A stretch of DNA of 64,000 nucleotides from Corynebacterium lemuris (GCF_024919295.1 NZ_JANWTC010000008.1:85495-149494); one strand, 5' to 3'. Shown: positions 1-10,373, numbered from the stretch's first letter. Notes: a model not told the origin generated them from the sequence alone. Program-made: numbers and translations.

Positions 1-880
1 TGACAAGCAGGTCGAGGACGCCGGCCGCCGCCAGGAACGCTGGACCATCGCCTCCCCGGCCATGAAACGCAACGTCGAGGTGCAGATCGTGCGCCCGGCC
101 GACGCGAATGCACCGGCCCCCATGCTCTACCTCCTTGACGGTGTCGGCGCCCCGCGCGACAACTGGTGGCTCGGCACCGGAGACGCCCACACCATCTTCG
201 GCGACGAGAACGTCACCCTCGTCTTGCCCACCCAGGCCCAGGCCTCCATGTACGCCGACTGGCTGCGCGACGACCCGGCGCTGGGCCGCCATCAGTGGGA
301 GACCTTCATCACGGAGGACCTCGACCCCCTGCTCCGGGACGAGTCCAGTCTCAACTTCAACGGCAAGCGCGGCATCGGCGGGCTGTCCATGGGTGCCTCC
401 GGCGCGGTGCACATCGCCAACCGCCACCCCGGGCTCTTCGACGCTGTCTTCGCCCTCTCCGGCTGCTACTCCCCCATGGATCCCATCGGCCGCCAGAATG
501 CCCACCTGACCGTGACCACCCGCGGCGGCAACGTGGACAACCTCTACGGCCCCTACGGCTCCGAGCGCTGGCACTACCACGACACCGTCGGCGACCCGGA
601 GGGCCTGCGCGGCCAGCGTGTCTACCTCTCCGCCGCCTCCGGCGCCTTCGCCCCCGAGGACATCGCCAACTACGCGAACAACAACTGGTTCGACATGTCC
701 TCCGGCGCCGCCCTCGAGCGCAGCTCCTTCGAGTGCACCCGGCTTCTCGACGACGCCATGACCTCCCGCGGCTTCACCGGCCACAAGGTCGACTACGCCG
801 AGACCGGCACCCACGACTGGCACACCTTCCGCGAGCAGCTGCCCGCCGCCTGGGCCCACATCAGGCCCGCACTGTTCTAA
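1..880 (+). CDS. Secreted mycolyltransferase / antigen 85-type esterase, 5' partial
   Basis: The reading frame is already open at base 2 with no stop before the first ATG (62), so the true N-terminus and any signal peptide lie upstream of the window. The visible 292 residues form an alpha/beta-hydrolase of the esterase D / antigen 85 type. The nucleophile elbow GLSMG is near bases 380-394, and the C-terminal catalytic His is in GTHDWHTF near 810-833. In corynebacteria this family transfers mycolyl groups from trehalose monomycolate to trehalose or arabinogalactan in the cell envelope. Family membership is clear. Whether it is a true corynomycolyltransferase or a related esterase is inferred. 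It ends at a shared hairpin, convergent with lepA. Confidence 0.72.
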   Translation, partial: DKQVEDAGRRQERWTIASPAMKRNVEVQIVRPADANAPAPMLYLLDGVGAPRDNWWLGTGDAHTIFGDENVTLVLPTQAQASMYADWLRDDPALGRHQWETFITEDLDPLLRDESSLNFNGKRGIGGLSMGASGAVHIANRHPGLFDAVFALSGCYSPMDPIGRQNAHLTVTTRGGNVDNLYGPYGSERWHYHDTVGDPEGLRGQRVYLSAASGAFAPEDIANYANNNWFDMSSGAALERSSFECTRLLDDAMTSRGFTGHKVDYAETGTHDWHTFREQLPAAWAHIRPALF

Positions 881-907
881 CTCCCCGACAGGCGACAGGA
901 AAAAATC

Positions 908-939
908 AGGCCACCAGCCCCGGTACGGGCTGGTGGCCT
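908..939. terminator. Bidirectional hairpin terminator between esterase gene and lepA
   Basis: A perfect 13-bp stem (aggccaccagccc, 908-920, pairing with 927-939) encloses a 6-nt loop. An A-run at 899-905 supplies the U-tract for transcripts on the minus strand. It lies between two convergent stop codons, so it can serve both genes. Confidence 0.8.
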
Positions 940-959
940 CATGTCGTTCCGCGGGGAAA

Positions 960-2807
<1,848 letters not shown>

Positions 2808-2902
2808 GGTGTGGTGGCAGTTCCCTTCTTATATGACCTCCCCACCCTACCGGAGTCCAGCCCGATACTTAAGTGACCTAGCAGAGCCCCGCATTCCTCT
2901 AC

Positions 2903-2908
2903 TACACT
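2903..2908 (+). promoter_or_regulatory. Candidate -10 box for the PemK-like gene
   Basis: TACACT fits the corynebacterial TANNNT -10 consensus. It lies 43 nt before the start codon at 2951, with a purine-rich ribosome-binding site (gaggaggcgggg) just upstream of that start. No convincing -35 box was seen. Confidence 0.35.
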
Positions 2909-2950
2909 GGAACAACACAGTCGAGGTGCACGAGGAGGCGGGGAATACCG

Positions 2951-3544
2951 ATGAGCAGCCACGGCAGCGGCCCCAGGGGGATACACCGCCCTGCGCTGCC
3001 CGCCCAGGAGCGGCCGGCCCTCGCGGAGATCATCCGCGCCTTCTTCGGCACCAACGGCTCCCCCCTGGACCAGGGACTTGCGCGCATCAACCAGCGCCTC
3101 GGACTGCACAACGACCCGAAGCCGGAGATCGCCCGCGCCGCAGCCGCCCACATCCGCGTCGAGGCCACGGAGCGGATGAGCCGCAACATCTACTACGCGC
3201 CCGACATGGACGGCCAGGCCGAACCCGGCGAGGTCGTGTGGATCTGGGCACCCTCCGACGGACCCGAGGCGCCACCCCGGGAACGCGCCATGCTGGTCAT
3301 CGGCCGCGACCGCCACACCATCCTCGGCCTGCTCATCTCCCCCAACCCGAAGCATGCCGGCGCGGAGAGCTGGCTCGACATCGGCGCCGGTGAATGGGAT
3401 GCCGCCGGCCGCCAGTGCTGGATCCGCCTTGACCGGGTGCTCGAGGTCTCTGAGCAGGGTGCACGCCGCCAGGGTGTCCTGTTCCCGCCGCGCCGTTTCG
3501 ACCGCATCGCCACCCGCCTGCGCAACAACTACCACTGGGGCTGA
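2951..3544 (+). CDS. PemK/MazF-family protein, growth-inhibitor-like
   Basis: A 197-residue protein. The C-terminal two thirds resemble the PemK/MazF fold: a GEVVWIWAP strand (compare the GDVVWV opening of MazF), then RERAMLVIGR and the ILGLLISPN strand. The first 80 residues are a helical extension absent from ordinary MazF, which is only about 110 residues. No antitoxin gene precedes or follows it; the neighbours are lepA (divergent) and rpsT. An active mRNA interferase is therefore doubtful, and a housekeeping derivative of the fold conserved beside lepA is equally possible. The ATG at 2951 has a strong GAGGAGG-type ribosome-binding site. Confidence 0.6.
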   Translation: MSSHGSGPRGIHRPALPAQERPALAEIIRAFFGTNGSPLDQGLARINQRLGLHNDPKPEIARAAAAHIRVEATERMSRNIYYAPDMDGQAEPGEVVWIWAPSDGPEAPPRERAMLVIGRDRHTILGLLISPNPKHAGAESWLDIGAGEWDAAGRQCWIRLDRVLEVSEQGARRQGVLFPPRRFDRIATRLRNNYHWG

Positions 3545-3554
3545 CACCGGCCTT

Positions 3555-3584
3555 TTGGGTTCCCGCTGGCCGGACTGCTAGAAT
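3555..3584 (+). promoter_or_regulatory. Candidate rpsT promoter
   Basis: TTGGGT (3555-3560) and TAGAAT (3579-3584) are separated by 18 nt, a good sigma-A-type promoter. It leaves a leader of about 150 nt before rpsT. The leader holds a 7-bp hairpin, agcggac/gtccgct (about 3618-3641), which might take part in autogenous control by S20. Confidence 0.5.
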
Positions 3585-3737
3585 TTCCCCGTTATTCACT
3601 TCCGGGCGCGCCGGCCGGAGCGGACAGGACCTTGGGTCCGCTCACTGAACACCGGTGCCGCGTGGCCGCAGAGCCGCAGGACATGTCCGCTGGTGGGTTA
3701 CCGACACCGAATCCTTACAACTCCAAGAGGTATCTTC

Positions 3738-4001
3738 ATGGCAAACATCAAGTCCCAGATCAAGCGCAACATCACCAACGAGAAGGCGCGCGTCCGCAAC
3801 CAGATCGTCCGCTCCTCCGTCCGCACCGAGCTGCGCAAGTTCCGCGCCGCCGTCGAGGCAGGCGACAAGGGTGCCGCCGAGACCCAGCTGCGCATCGCCT
3901 CCCGCGCGCTGGACAAGGCCGTGACCAAGGGCGTGTTCCACCGCAACAACGCCGCCAACAAGAAGTCCGCCATGGCCCTGGCCTTCAACAAGCTGGGCTA
4001 A
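3738..4001 (+). CDS. rpsT: 30S ribosomal protein S20
   Basis: 87 residues starting [11 protein letters not shown], lysine/arginine-rich and all-helical like every S20, which binds 16S rRNA early in small-subunit assembly. The start is placed at 3738, not at an upstream in-frame codon at 3693, because MANIKSQ is the conserved N-terminus and AAGAGG stands 8 nt upstream. The gene is monocistronic and is followed by a strong terminator. Confidence 0.97.
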   Translation: MANIKSQIKRNITNEKARVRNQIVRSSVRTELRKFRAAVEAGDKGAAETQLRIASRALDKAVTKGVFHRNNAANKKSAMALAFNKLG

Positions 4002-4020
4002 GCCACTTCTTCCTGCACTG

Positions 4021-4051
4021 AACCCGGCCCCCTGTTCCAGGGGGCCGGGTT
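4021..4051 (+). terminator. rpsT intrinsic terminator
   Basis: A 12-bp stem (aacccggccccc, 4021-4032, with 4040-4051) and a 7-nt loop, followed by a T-run, lies 20 nt after the rpsT stop. Confidence 0.9.
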
Positions 4052-4062
4052 TTCTGTGTCCC

Positions 4063-4101
4063 GCTTATCGACGCCGCGCCCAGCTGCGGGCGTCGACAAG
4101 C
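4063..4101. repeat. Inverted pair of the GCTTNTCGACGCC 13-mer
   Basis: Two copies of the dispersed 13-mer face each other: gcttatcgacgcc (4063-4075) and ggcgtcgacaagc (4089-4101). They could form a hairpin with one mismatch. It sits between the rpsT terminator and the stop of the lysE-type gene, so it probably acts as that gene's terminator. The same 13-mer recurs at many other places (see findings). Confidence 0.7.
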
Positions 4102-4102
4102 A

Positions 4103-4750
4103 CTAGCCGAACAGGTCGGCCAGGCCGTTGTAGGCGAGCACCGCGCCCGCCACGAGGAAGAACACCCCGGCGACGATGTCGATCCACGGACCTGCGCTGA
4201 GGAAACGGCGGCGCATCCCCGGCGTGGAGACCATCATCGCGATGCCCAGCTGCAGGATCACCGAGGAGACCGAGAGCAGGACCACCACGCCCACCGCCAG
4301 CAGCACCGACGGGGAGGCCGGCAGCAGCGGGGCGATGAGCGCGGAGAGGAAGAGCACGATCTTCGGGTTGGACAGGTTCGTGGCCAGCCCCAGGCGGAAA
4401 GAATGCCGCAGCCGCCCGAGACGGGAGGCCGCCTCCCTGATGTCCAGGGGCGGGTCCTTCCGCTCGCGCAACCCGACGCGCAGCATGTTGCGGCCCATCC
4501 ACACCAGCCAGACGCCGCCGACGAGCTGGAGAAAACCCAGCAGGGCGGGGAAGGCGTTGAGCAGGGCGGCGAAACCCAGGACGGTGAGGGTGCACCAGAA
4601 CAGCACACCGACCTGGATGCCCAGCACGGTGGCCAGCGCATGACGGCGCGAACGGATCGCCGTGCGGGTGATCAGCAGGATATCAGGACCCGGGGAGGCC
4701 GCCCCTGCGATGTTGAGGAAGAGCAGCGTGGCCCACTGGGCGAGGCTCAT
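4103..4750 (-). CDS. LysE/RhtB-family amino-acid exporter
   Basis: 215 residues and about six hydrophobic segments. The N-terminal family signature SPGPD is at residues 19-23, followed by the conserved small-residue helix and the SNPKIVLF motif in the middle. Members export amino acids such as lysine, threonine, homoserine or leucine across the cytoplasmic membrane; the substrate cannot be read from the sequence. The start overlaps the stop of the upstream ankyrin gene by 4 nt (ATGA), suggesting translational coupling. Confidence 0.88.
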   Translation of the reverse strand: MSLAQWATLLFLNIAGAASPGPDILLITRTAIRSRRHALATVLGIQVGVLFWCTLTVLGFAALLNAFPALLGFLQLVGGVWLVWMGRNMLRVGLRERKDPPLDIREAASRLGRLRHSFRLGLATNLSNPKIVLFLSALIAPLLPASPSVLLAVGVVVLLSVSSVILQLGIAMMVSTPGMRRRFLSAGPWIDIVAGVFFLVAGAVLAYNGLADLFG

Positions 4751-5136
4751 TCCTCCGCGCCGAGCCGGTCAAGCATGTCGGTCAGCTGGAAGTAGCGGGC
4801 GGTCTCCAGGGCGGAGGGGGCGCCGGCGTTGACATCGGCACCCGCGGCGACGAGCCTGTCGACGACCTCGGGGTACTTCTTGAACACCGCGCCGGCCAGC
4901 GGTGTCTGCCGGCGTCCGTTCTCCTTGTCCACGTCGGCCCCACGCTCGATCAGTGCGCCCACCAGGGTGTCGTGTCCGGCGTAGGCGGCGAGCATGAGCA
5001 GGGAGTTGCCGTCGGCGTTGCTCAGGTCGGGGCTGATGCCGTGGTCGATGTACTGGACGAGGGTCTCGTCGCCGTTGCGGGCCATGTCGAACAGGCGGGA
5101 GGCCAGTTCGCGTACGTCGTCAGGAATCTCGGTCAT
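4747..5136 (-). CDS. Small ankyrin-repeat protein
   Basis: 129 residues made of about three ankyrin repeats: DGNSLLMLAAYAGHDTLVGALIERGADVD, then RQTPLAGAVFKK...LVAAGADVN, plus a capping helix. Ankyrin modules bind other proteins; no partner is evident. The start is placed at MTEIPDD (5136) because upstream in-frame residues read like the intergenic gap. It lies 10 nt downstream of the holA stop and overlaps the exporter start by 4 nt, so holA, this gene and the exporter are likely cotranscribed. Confidence 0.85.
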   Translation of the reverse strand: MTEIPDDVRELASRLFDMARNGDETLVQYIDHGISPDLSNADGNSLLMLAAYAGHDTLVGALIERGADVDKENGRRQTPLAGAVFKKYPEVVDRLVAAGADVNAGAPSALETARYFQLTDMLDRLGAEE

Positions 5137-5146
5137 GCGGGAGAGT

Positions 5147-6100
5147 CTATCCCGCCAGCTCCGAGATCCGCCGCACGGCATTCTCGATGGCATAGGCGGG
5201 GTCGCCCCCCTGCCCCTTGACCTCGGCGTCGAGTTCCGCCATGAGGATCACCGCCCTGGAGACCGCCTCCCCCGACCAGCGGCGGGCGACCTTGGCGTTC
5301 TTCTCCGCCAGCCAGGGCGGCATGCCGACGCTGCCGGCCACTGCGTTCCAGTTGGTGGTGCGCGTCGAGTACAGCCGCGCGATGCCGGCGACCTTCATGC
5401 TCAGGGCCGTGGCCAGGGCGACGGGGTGCATGCCCAGCTGCAGGGCCCGGCGTGTGCTGGCCACGGCCCGGGCCGTCTGCCCGGAGACCGCGAGGTCGGC
5501 GATGTCGAAGCCGGAGACCTCCGCCACGCCCTCGTGGTAGGCGCGCACCGCGGTGACGGTGACGTCCCCGTCGGTGTCGGCAACCAGCTGCGAGACCGCC
5601 GAGGCCAGCTCCCGCAGATCGGAGCCCACGCCTTCGAGCAGGGCGTGGACGACGTCCGGGGTGGGGCGCACGCCGTGTGTGCGGAACTCGTTGGTCACCC
5701 AGCCTGCCCGGTCGCGGGGTTTGAGCGGGTCCGCCGCGTGGAACTCGGCGCACTTCTTGAACTTGCCCAGCAGAGACTTCTGTCGGCCGCCCCCGGTGTG
5801 CTGGATGATGATGTGGATGCCTGGTGCGACAGACCTGCACGTCTGCAGCAGCAGTTCCACGGGTTCCTTGCCGGCAAGTTCGGTGTGGGTGACCACGACG
5901 ACGCGGTCCTCGCCGAACAGGGAGGGGCTGGTGGCGTCGATCAGCTCGGGTCCGTCGAGTTCCGAGGCTCGCAAGGTGGTGGTCTCCAGCTCGGCGCCTT
6001 CGTCGAGCTCGGCGCGGATGGCGTCGAGAAGCGAGCGCCGGGTGCGTTCGGCGATGAACTCGTCCTCGCCGACGATGAGGTGTACAGGTGCCACGGGCAT
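5147..6100 (-). CDS. holA: DNA polymerase III subunit delta
   Basis: 317 residues with the clamp-loader delta architecture: N-terminal APVHLIVGEDEFIAERT motif, a RecA-like first domain and a helical C-terminal collar. Delta opens the beta sliding clamp during replication. The start at 6100 (MPVAPVHL) is chosen because AGGATGG lies just upstream. The alternative ATG three codons earlier (6109) has no ribosome-binding site. In many actinobacteria holA follows the comEA-comEC pair; here an HdeD-like gene on the other strand intervenes. Confidence 0.93.
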   Translation of the reverse strand: MPVAPVHLIVGEDEFIAERTRRSLLDAIRAELDEGAELETTTLRASELDGPELIDATSPSLFGEDRVVVVTHTELAGKEPVELLLQTCRSVAPGIHIIIQHTGGGRQKSLLGKFKKCAEFHAADPLKPRDRAGWVTNEFRTHGVRPTPDVVHALLEGVGSDLRELASAVSQLVADTDGDVTVTAVRAYHEGVAEVSGFDIADLAVSGQTARAVASTRRALQLGMHPVALATALSMKVAGIARLYSTRTTNWNAVAGSVGMPPWLAEKNAKVARRWSGEAVSRAVILMAELDAEVKGQGGDPAYAIENAVRRISELAG

Positions 6101-6109
6101 GCTGACCAT

Positions 6110-6460
6110 CCTAGGAGACGGCCTGTCGGCGGGCCGCGGGAGGCATCCGGACACGCGAATTGGCCGCGGTGGTATTTCCGGGGTTCCCGGTCGGCTTTTC
6201 TCCTGTGCTGATGCTGCTGAGTTACCGGGCTGATATACACCTGCACGCACTCGACAGGGCTGGGAACGACACTTATTCCATGTCACAAACCCGCTGATCA
6301 GCGCGATTTCTGGCGGGTGGGAAAGGAGTCCATTCCGAACCGGAAACTTTATCCGGTACCGCCGTGAAAATAACCTGTCGCTGATAACGTATAGACCATA
6401 AATCAATCACTGTCACAAGACTTCTCCACTCCTCCTACCCTTGAATCGTGAAGGACTCCA
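6110..6460. other. 350-bp intergenic region holA / HdeD-like gene
   Basis: Divergent spacer. The last 100 bp before the HdeD-like start are clearly richer in A and T than the surroundings (TATAGACC and ATAAATC near 6390-6405) and probably carry its promoter, but no -35/-10 pair is convincing. No open frame with coding character or RNA gene was seen. Confidence 0.5.
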
Positions 6461-6463
6461 GTG

Positions 6464-7054
6464 ATGACCACCACGGCCACCGCCCCCTCATCCTCCCCTG
6501 ACACCCCCGCAACCCCCACGACCCCCGAATCAGCGAAGGGTGCCCGGCTCGCCCTGCTGATCAGCGGCCTGGCGGCGGTCGCTTTCGGCATCGCCGTCCT
6601 CGTCTGGCCCACCAAGACCGCCGTCGCCCTGACCGCGGTGATCGGCATCTATGCGGTCATTGCCGGCATCGCCTACGTGGCGCTGGGGATCCTGGCCAAG
6701 GACCTCGGGGCGGGCGGGCGCATCGGGCATGTCCTGCTGGGTGTCCTCTATGTCATCGCCGGCGTGTACGCGTTCAGCTCCCTGCAACAGACCGCGGTCT
6801 TCCTCGCCCTCTTCCTCACGGCCATGGTCGGTTTCATGTGGATCGTGGAGGGCTTCACCGCGCTGTTCACCCTGGCGCGGGCGAAGTCGAAGACACTCAC
6901 GATCATGTTCGCCATCATCTCGGTGCTGGCGGGCTTCACCCTGCTCAGCAGCCTGGTGTGGGGCGCGGTGTTCCTCTGGTGGTTCCTGGGCATCTCCCTG
7001 GTGGTGCTCGGTGCGCTCAACGTGGTCCGGGCCGCCGTCGGACCGCGGGACTGA
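6464..7054 (+). CDS. HdeD-family (DUF308) membrane protein
   Basis: 196 residues: a Ser/Thr/Pro-rich N-terminal tail of about 25 residues, then six hydrophobic helices arranged as three similar pairs. This is typical of HdeD/DUF308 proteins, which in enterobacteria are linked to acid resistance; the function in actinobacteria is unknown. ATG 6464 is preferred over the in-frame GTG 6461 because AAGGA stands 8 nt before it. It ends convergent with comEC at a GC hairpin. Confidence 0.8.
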   Translation: MTTTATAPSSSPDTPATPTTPESAKGARLALLISGLAAVAFGIAVLVWPTKTAVALTAVIGIYAVIAGIAYVALGILAKDLGAGGRIGHVLLGVLYVIAGVYAFSSLQQTAVFLALFLTAMVGFMWIVEGFTALFTLARAKSKTLTIMFAIISVLAGFTLLSSLVWGAVFLWWFLGISLVVLGALNVVRAAVGPRD

Positions 7055-7130
7055 AATCACCGGCCGGGCACGCAGCCGACATCGAAGTTGGCGGGGCACG
7101 GGACCGGTGCACAGCCCCGAAATAGTCGAG

Positions 7131-7148
7131 GGCGGCCCGTGGGCCGCC
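7131..7148. terminator. GC-rich hairpin between HdeD-like gene and comEC
   Basis: ggcggccc (7131-7138) pairs with gggccgcc (7141-7148), lying between two convergent stops. There is no clear T-run, so its strength as a terminator is uncertain. Confidence 0.45.
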
Positions 7149-7156
7149 GGGAAGGG

Positions 7157-8803
7157 TCAGAACCTGCCGTCGCGGGCGTGCTGGGTGCCGTCCACATGCA
7201 GGGTGACCTCGCCGTCGCGGTGCGGGAAGAGCACCGGAACACCGTGCGGGGTGACGGTGGGCCGGTTGGCGGGGCGCCCGGCCGGATCCCGCACGATGAT
7301 CACCTGGGTGCCGGGTGGGGCACGGTCCACCTCCCCCACCTCCTCCACCACATGCACCTGCAGACTGTCCACCGGCACCTCCTCCGGCAGGAGACCGACA
7401 CCGTCGCGCACGCTGAACACCCACCACCCGAGCACCAGCAGCAGGGTCTTCCAGGTGTGTCCGCCCACCAGGCCGGCGATGATCCAGCCGTAGGCGATGA
7501 GCACCCACACCGGTTCCGCCGGCACCGTGGCCAGGGGCAGCCCGGAGCACCAGGCGGCCACCGTGTGGATCCACCACGTGCACGGCTCCAGCAGCTTCAG
7601 CGGCAGCCAGGCCAGCGGGCCGGGCAGCAGCGAGAGCCCGGCGGCGATCAGCCCCAGCACCGTCACCGGAGCTACCGCGGGGGCGACCAGCACGTTGGCC
7701 AGCACGGAGACCACCGAGACCTCCCCGGCCATGAGCGCGATGATCGGCATGGTGACAATATCCGCGCTGACGGCCACCGCCAGGGCACGGACGAGGATGT
7801 CGGGCAGGCGGGTACGCGCCAGGGGCCGGTAGAGCAGCGGATGCAGGGCGATGATCCCGGCGGTCGCCGCCACGGACAACGCGAAGCCGTAGGCCACGGC
7901 CAGGTCCGGGTCCCACAGGATCAGCCCCGCCACCGCCAGGCACAGGCCGTGCACCGGTTCCATCCGCGTGGAGCCCAACACCGCCAGCAGACCCACCAAC
8001 CCCGTCACGGACGCCCGCAGCACGGAGGGTTCGGTGCCCACCAGCCCGACGAAGCCGAGCAGCGCCCCGGTCGCCGCCGCCACCTGCACCCGCGGGCCGA
8101 GGGTGAGCAGGCGGCACACGAGCACCGCCGCCGTGGTCACAATCGCCACATTCGCCCCGCTGACCGCGGACAGGTGCGACAACCCGGTGTCAAGGTAAAA
8201 CTGCCGCTCCACGGTGGTCTGGGCGGAGACGTCACCGAGCACCATGCCCGGCACCAGGCCACGGGAGGACTCCCCCACCGTCTGTTCCACCGCCGCGCCC
8301 AGGGACCGCCGGACGATGGCTGCCACCAGGTCCATGCCCTGCGGCCCGCGGAGCTCGTGGACCCGCCCGGTGCCCACCACCACGCCGAGCCCGGGTCTGC
8401 CAGCCGGGGACCAGTCGGCCTCGACGAGGACCTGCGCGCCGGCGGGGAACGCGGCCTCCTCCTGTGTAGTGAAGACGGGCAGGGGTGTGGGGTGGCCGGG
8501 AGCGTCGACACGCACGAGGTGACCACCCGAGTCCAGCCGCACCGGGGCGGTGGAGACCGTGCCCGCCAGCTGGGCCGGGGGATCCCACGCTGCGACAAGG
8601 TGCTGCCGCCACAAGGTCAACGCACCGGCCACCGCACCCAGTACGCCGGTGAGCAGGGCCTGGCCCGCCTGCCGGAACCATCCGAGCAGCAGGCAGCCGG
8701 CCGCGAGCACCAACCCAGCCAACACCACAGACCCTTCCAGCAGCAGAATGAGGGTCACCGCCCACACCGCCATGGCGCCGGGAACCAGGCGCAGCTCACT
8801 CAC
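7157..8803 (-). CDS. comEC: ComEC/Rec2-family membrane protein lacking the beta-lactamase domain
   Basis: 548 residues: N-terminal helices with an OB-like soluble segment, then the ComEC/Rec2 competence core. The signature HLSAVSGANVAI is near residue 215, followed by many hydrophobic helices. Full-length ComEC (about 750 residues) forms the DNA uptake channel and ends in a metallo-beta-lactamase-like domain. Here the C-terminus is only about 90 non-membrane residues with no HxHxDH motif, so that domain is absent. The GTG start at 8803 lies 10 nt after the comEA stop. Whether the protein still imports DNA is unknown. Confidence 0.88.
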   Translation of the reverse strand: MSELRLVPGAMAVWAVTLILLLEGSVVLAGLVLAAGCLLLGWFRQAGQALLTGVLGAVAGALTLWRQHLVAAWDPPAQLAGTVSTAPVRLDSGGHLVRVDAPGHPTPLPVFTTQEEAAFPAGAQVLVEADWSPAGRPGLGVVVGTGRVHELRGPQGMDLVAAIVRRSLGAAVEQTVGESSRGLVPGMVLGDVSAQTTVERQFYLDTGLSHLSAVSGANVAIVTTAAVLVCRLLTLGPRVQVAAATGALLGFVGLVGTEPSVLRASVTGLVGLLAVLGSTRMEPVHGLCLAVAGLILWDPDLAVAYGFALSVAATAGIIALHPLLYRPLARTRLPDILVRALAVAVSADIVTMPIIALMAGEVSVVSVLANVLVAPAVAPVTVLGLIAAGLSLLPGPLAWLPLKLLEPCTWWIHTVAAWCSGLPLATVPAEPVWVLIAYGWIIAGLVGGHTWKTLLLVLGWWVFSVRDGVGLLPEEVPVDSLQVHVVEEVGEVDRAPPGTQVIIVRDPAGRPANRPTVTPHGVPVLFPHRDGEVTLHVDGTQHARDGRF

Positions 8804-8813
8804 AGTCGCACCC

Positions 8814-9479
8814 TCACAGGGTCACCGATTCACGCAGGGACTCGAATTTGGCGGGGCCGATGCCCTTGACCTCGAGAAGCTGCTCGACGCTGCCGAAACC
8901 ACCGGTGGCCTCCCGGTGGGCGACGATCGCCGCGGCGGTGGCCGGCCCCACCCCGGGCAGGGTGGTCAGCTCCGTGACGGAGGCCGAATTGAGCGAGACC
9001 CCACCCCCGCCACCACCGGAAGCCGCCTCCGGTTCAGGCGCCGCCTCCCCGACCGCCGGCACCACCAGCTGCTGGCCGTCGCTGAGGCGCTGGGCCAGAT
9101 TCAGGGCCCGCAGATCAGCCTCGGGCAGGGGCTGGGCGTGGTGGAGGGCGTCGTCGACACGCGCACCGGGGGCGAGGATGGCCAACCCGGGCTGCGCCAC
9201 CGCCCCGACCACGGAGATGACCAGTTCCCCGCCGTCCTCCTCCGCCGCAACCGGGACCGCGGCACCCACAACGGGCAATTCCGTCTCCGCGCTCCCGGCG
9301 GACTCCGCTCCCCCGGAGTTGAGCACCACGATGCCCGCGGCGAGCAGCATCACCGCCAGGGCCGCGAAGGCGGCGTGCCGGAGGGTGAGGTGGAGGCGCG
9401 GGGTGGGGTAGGCGACGTCGAGAAGCTCCTCCTCGCCGGTGGGGCGGGTGAGGTCCTGCAGGCGGTTCAGCGGGTTCAT
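8814..9479 (-). CDS. comEA: ComEA-like helix-hairpin-helix DNA-binding protein
   Basis: 221 residues: cytoplasmic N-terminus, one membrane anchor (about residues 35-55, AAFAALAVMLLAAGIVVL), an SLBB-type domain (VVGAVAQPGL...GARVDDAL), a Gly/Pro linker, and a C-terminal double helix-hairpin-helix (LNSASVTELTTLPGVGPATA and LLEVKGIGPAK). ComEA binds double-stranded DNA outside the membrane and passes it to ComEC, which follows 10 nt downstream. ATG 9479 is preferred; an in-frame TTG at 9488 is the alternative. Confidence 0.9.
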   Translation of the reverse strand: MNPLNRLQDLTRPTGEEELLDVAYPTPRLHLTLRHAAFAALAVMLLAAGIVVLNSGGAESAGSAETELPVVGAAVPVAAEEDGGELVISVVGAVAQPGLAILAPGARVDDALHHAQPLPEADLRALNLAQRLSDGQQLVVPAVGEAAPEPEAASGGGGGGVSLNSASVTELTTLPGVGPATAAAIVAHREATGGFGSVEQLLEVKGIGPAKFESLRESVTL

Positions 9480-9554
9480 GGCCCTCAAGCTAGAGGCCCG
9501 ATGCAGCCCTCGGAAGCCTCAGCGGCCGGACCTGTGGACAAATTTGTCCACGTG

Positions 9555-10373
9555 TCACTGAACTGGGGACAGATCCTCCGGATGCGACATGAACACCGCC
9601 GACACCCCCACGGCGCCGGCCCCGGTGTGCACCGCGAGGGTGGTCTCCATCGGCAGGGCCATGATGCTCGACCCCTCGGCGAGGACCTCCCCCAGCATGT
9701 CCTCCAGGTGGGCGGCCGCCTCGGCGGCGTCGTTGTGCTGGATCGCCACGAAGACGGGCCGTCCCCCGGCACGTTCGATGACCAGCTCCACCAGGCGGGT
9801 GAATGCCTTCGCCTGGGTGCGGGTCTTACCCACCAGCTCCAGACGGCCCTCCTTCACCTGCATGATCGGCTTCGTGGCCAGCAGCGTCGCCGACAGTGCC
9901 GTCGTGGTGGAGATGCGTCCCGACTTCCGGATGTCCTCAATGCCGTGGAGGTAGACCCAGGTGGCGGAACGGCTGAGGGTGTCCTCGGCGATCTCCTCGC
10001 AGGTGTCCAGGTCCGCCCCTTCGGAGGCGAGTTTCGCGGCCGTCATCGCGGCGGCCCCCACCGCCATGCCCACTGAACCGGTCTCCACGACCCGGACCAG
10101 CTCGTCCGGGAACACGGCCGCGGCCTGGACCGCCGCCGACCACGTCGAGGACAGCTCCTTGGCCAGGTGCAGCGCCAGCACGCCCTCGTCCCCGCCGCGC
10201 TCCAGCTGGCGGGCGTAGGCCGCGACCAGCTCCAGGGAGGACAGGCCCGCCGTGGAGGAGTCGTCGTGGCCGTCCTCGGACATGAGGTGCAGGTCGATGA
10301 CGGTGATGCCGAGCTCCTCGACCACCTCGGGCGGCAGACCGGCGGAGGAATCAGTGACGATGCGTACCGGCAT
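9555..10373 (-). CDS. DegV-family fatty-acid-binding protein
   Basis: 272 residues opening with MPVRIVTDSSAGLP, the DegV signature, with further conserved segments: SSTWSAA, the ETGSVGMAVG loop, and IEDIRKSGRI. DegV (FakB-like) proteins bind a fatty acid in a deep pocket; in Firmicutes they present it to a kinase, and in actinobacteria the partner is unclear. The start codon directly abuts the stop of the upstream phosphatase gene, so the two are cotranscribed. Confidence 0.92.
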   Translation of the reverse strand: MPVRIVTDSSAGLPPEVVEELGITVIDLHLMSEDGHDDSSTAGLSSLELVAAYARQLERGGDEGVLALHLAKELSSTWSAAVQAAAVFPDELVRVVETGSVGMAVGAAAMTAAKLASEGADLDTCEEIAEDTLSRSATWVYLHGIEDIRKSGRISTTTALSATLLATKPIMQVKEGRLELVGKTRTQAKAFTRLVELVIERAGGRPVFVAIQHNDAAEAAAHLEDMLGEVLAEGSSIMALPMETTLAVHTGAGAVGVSAVFMSHPEDLSPVQ

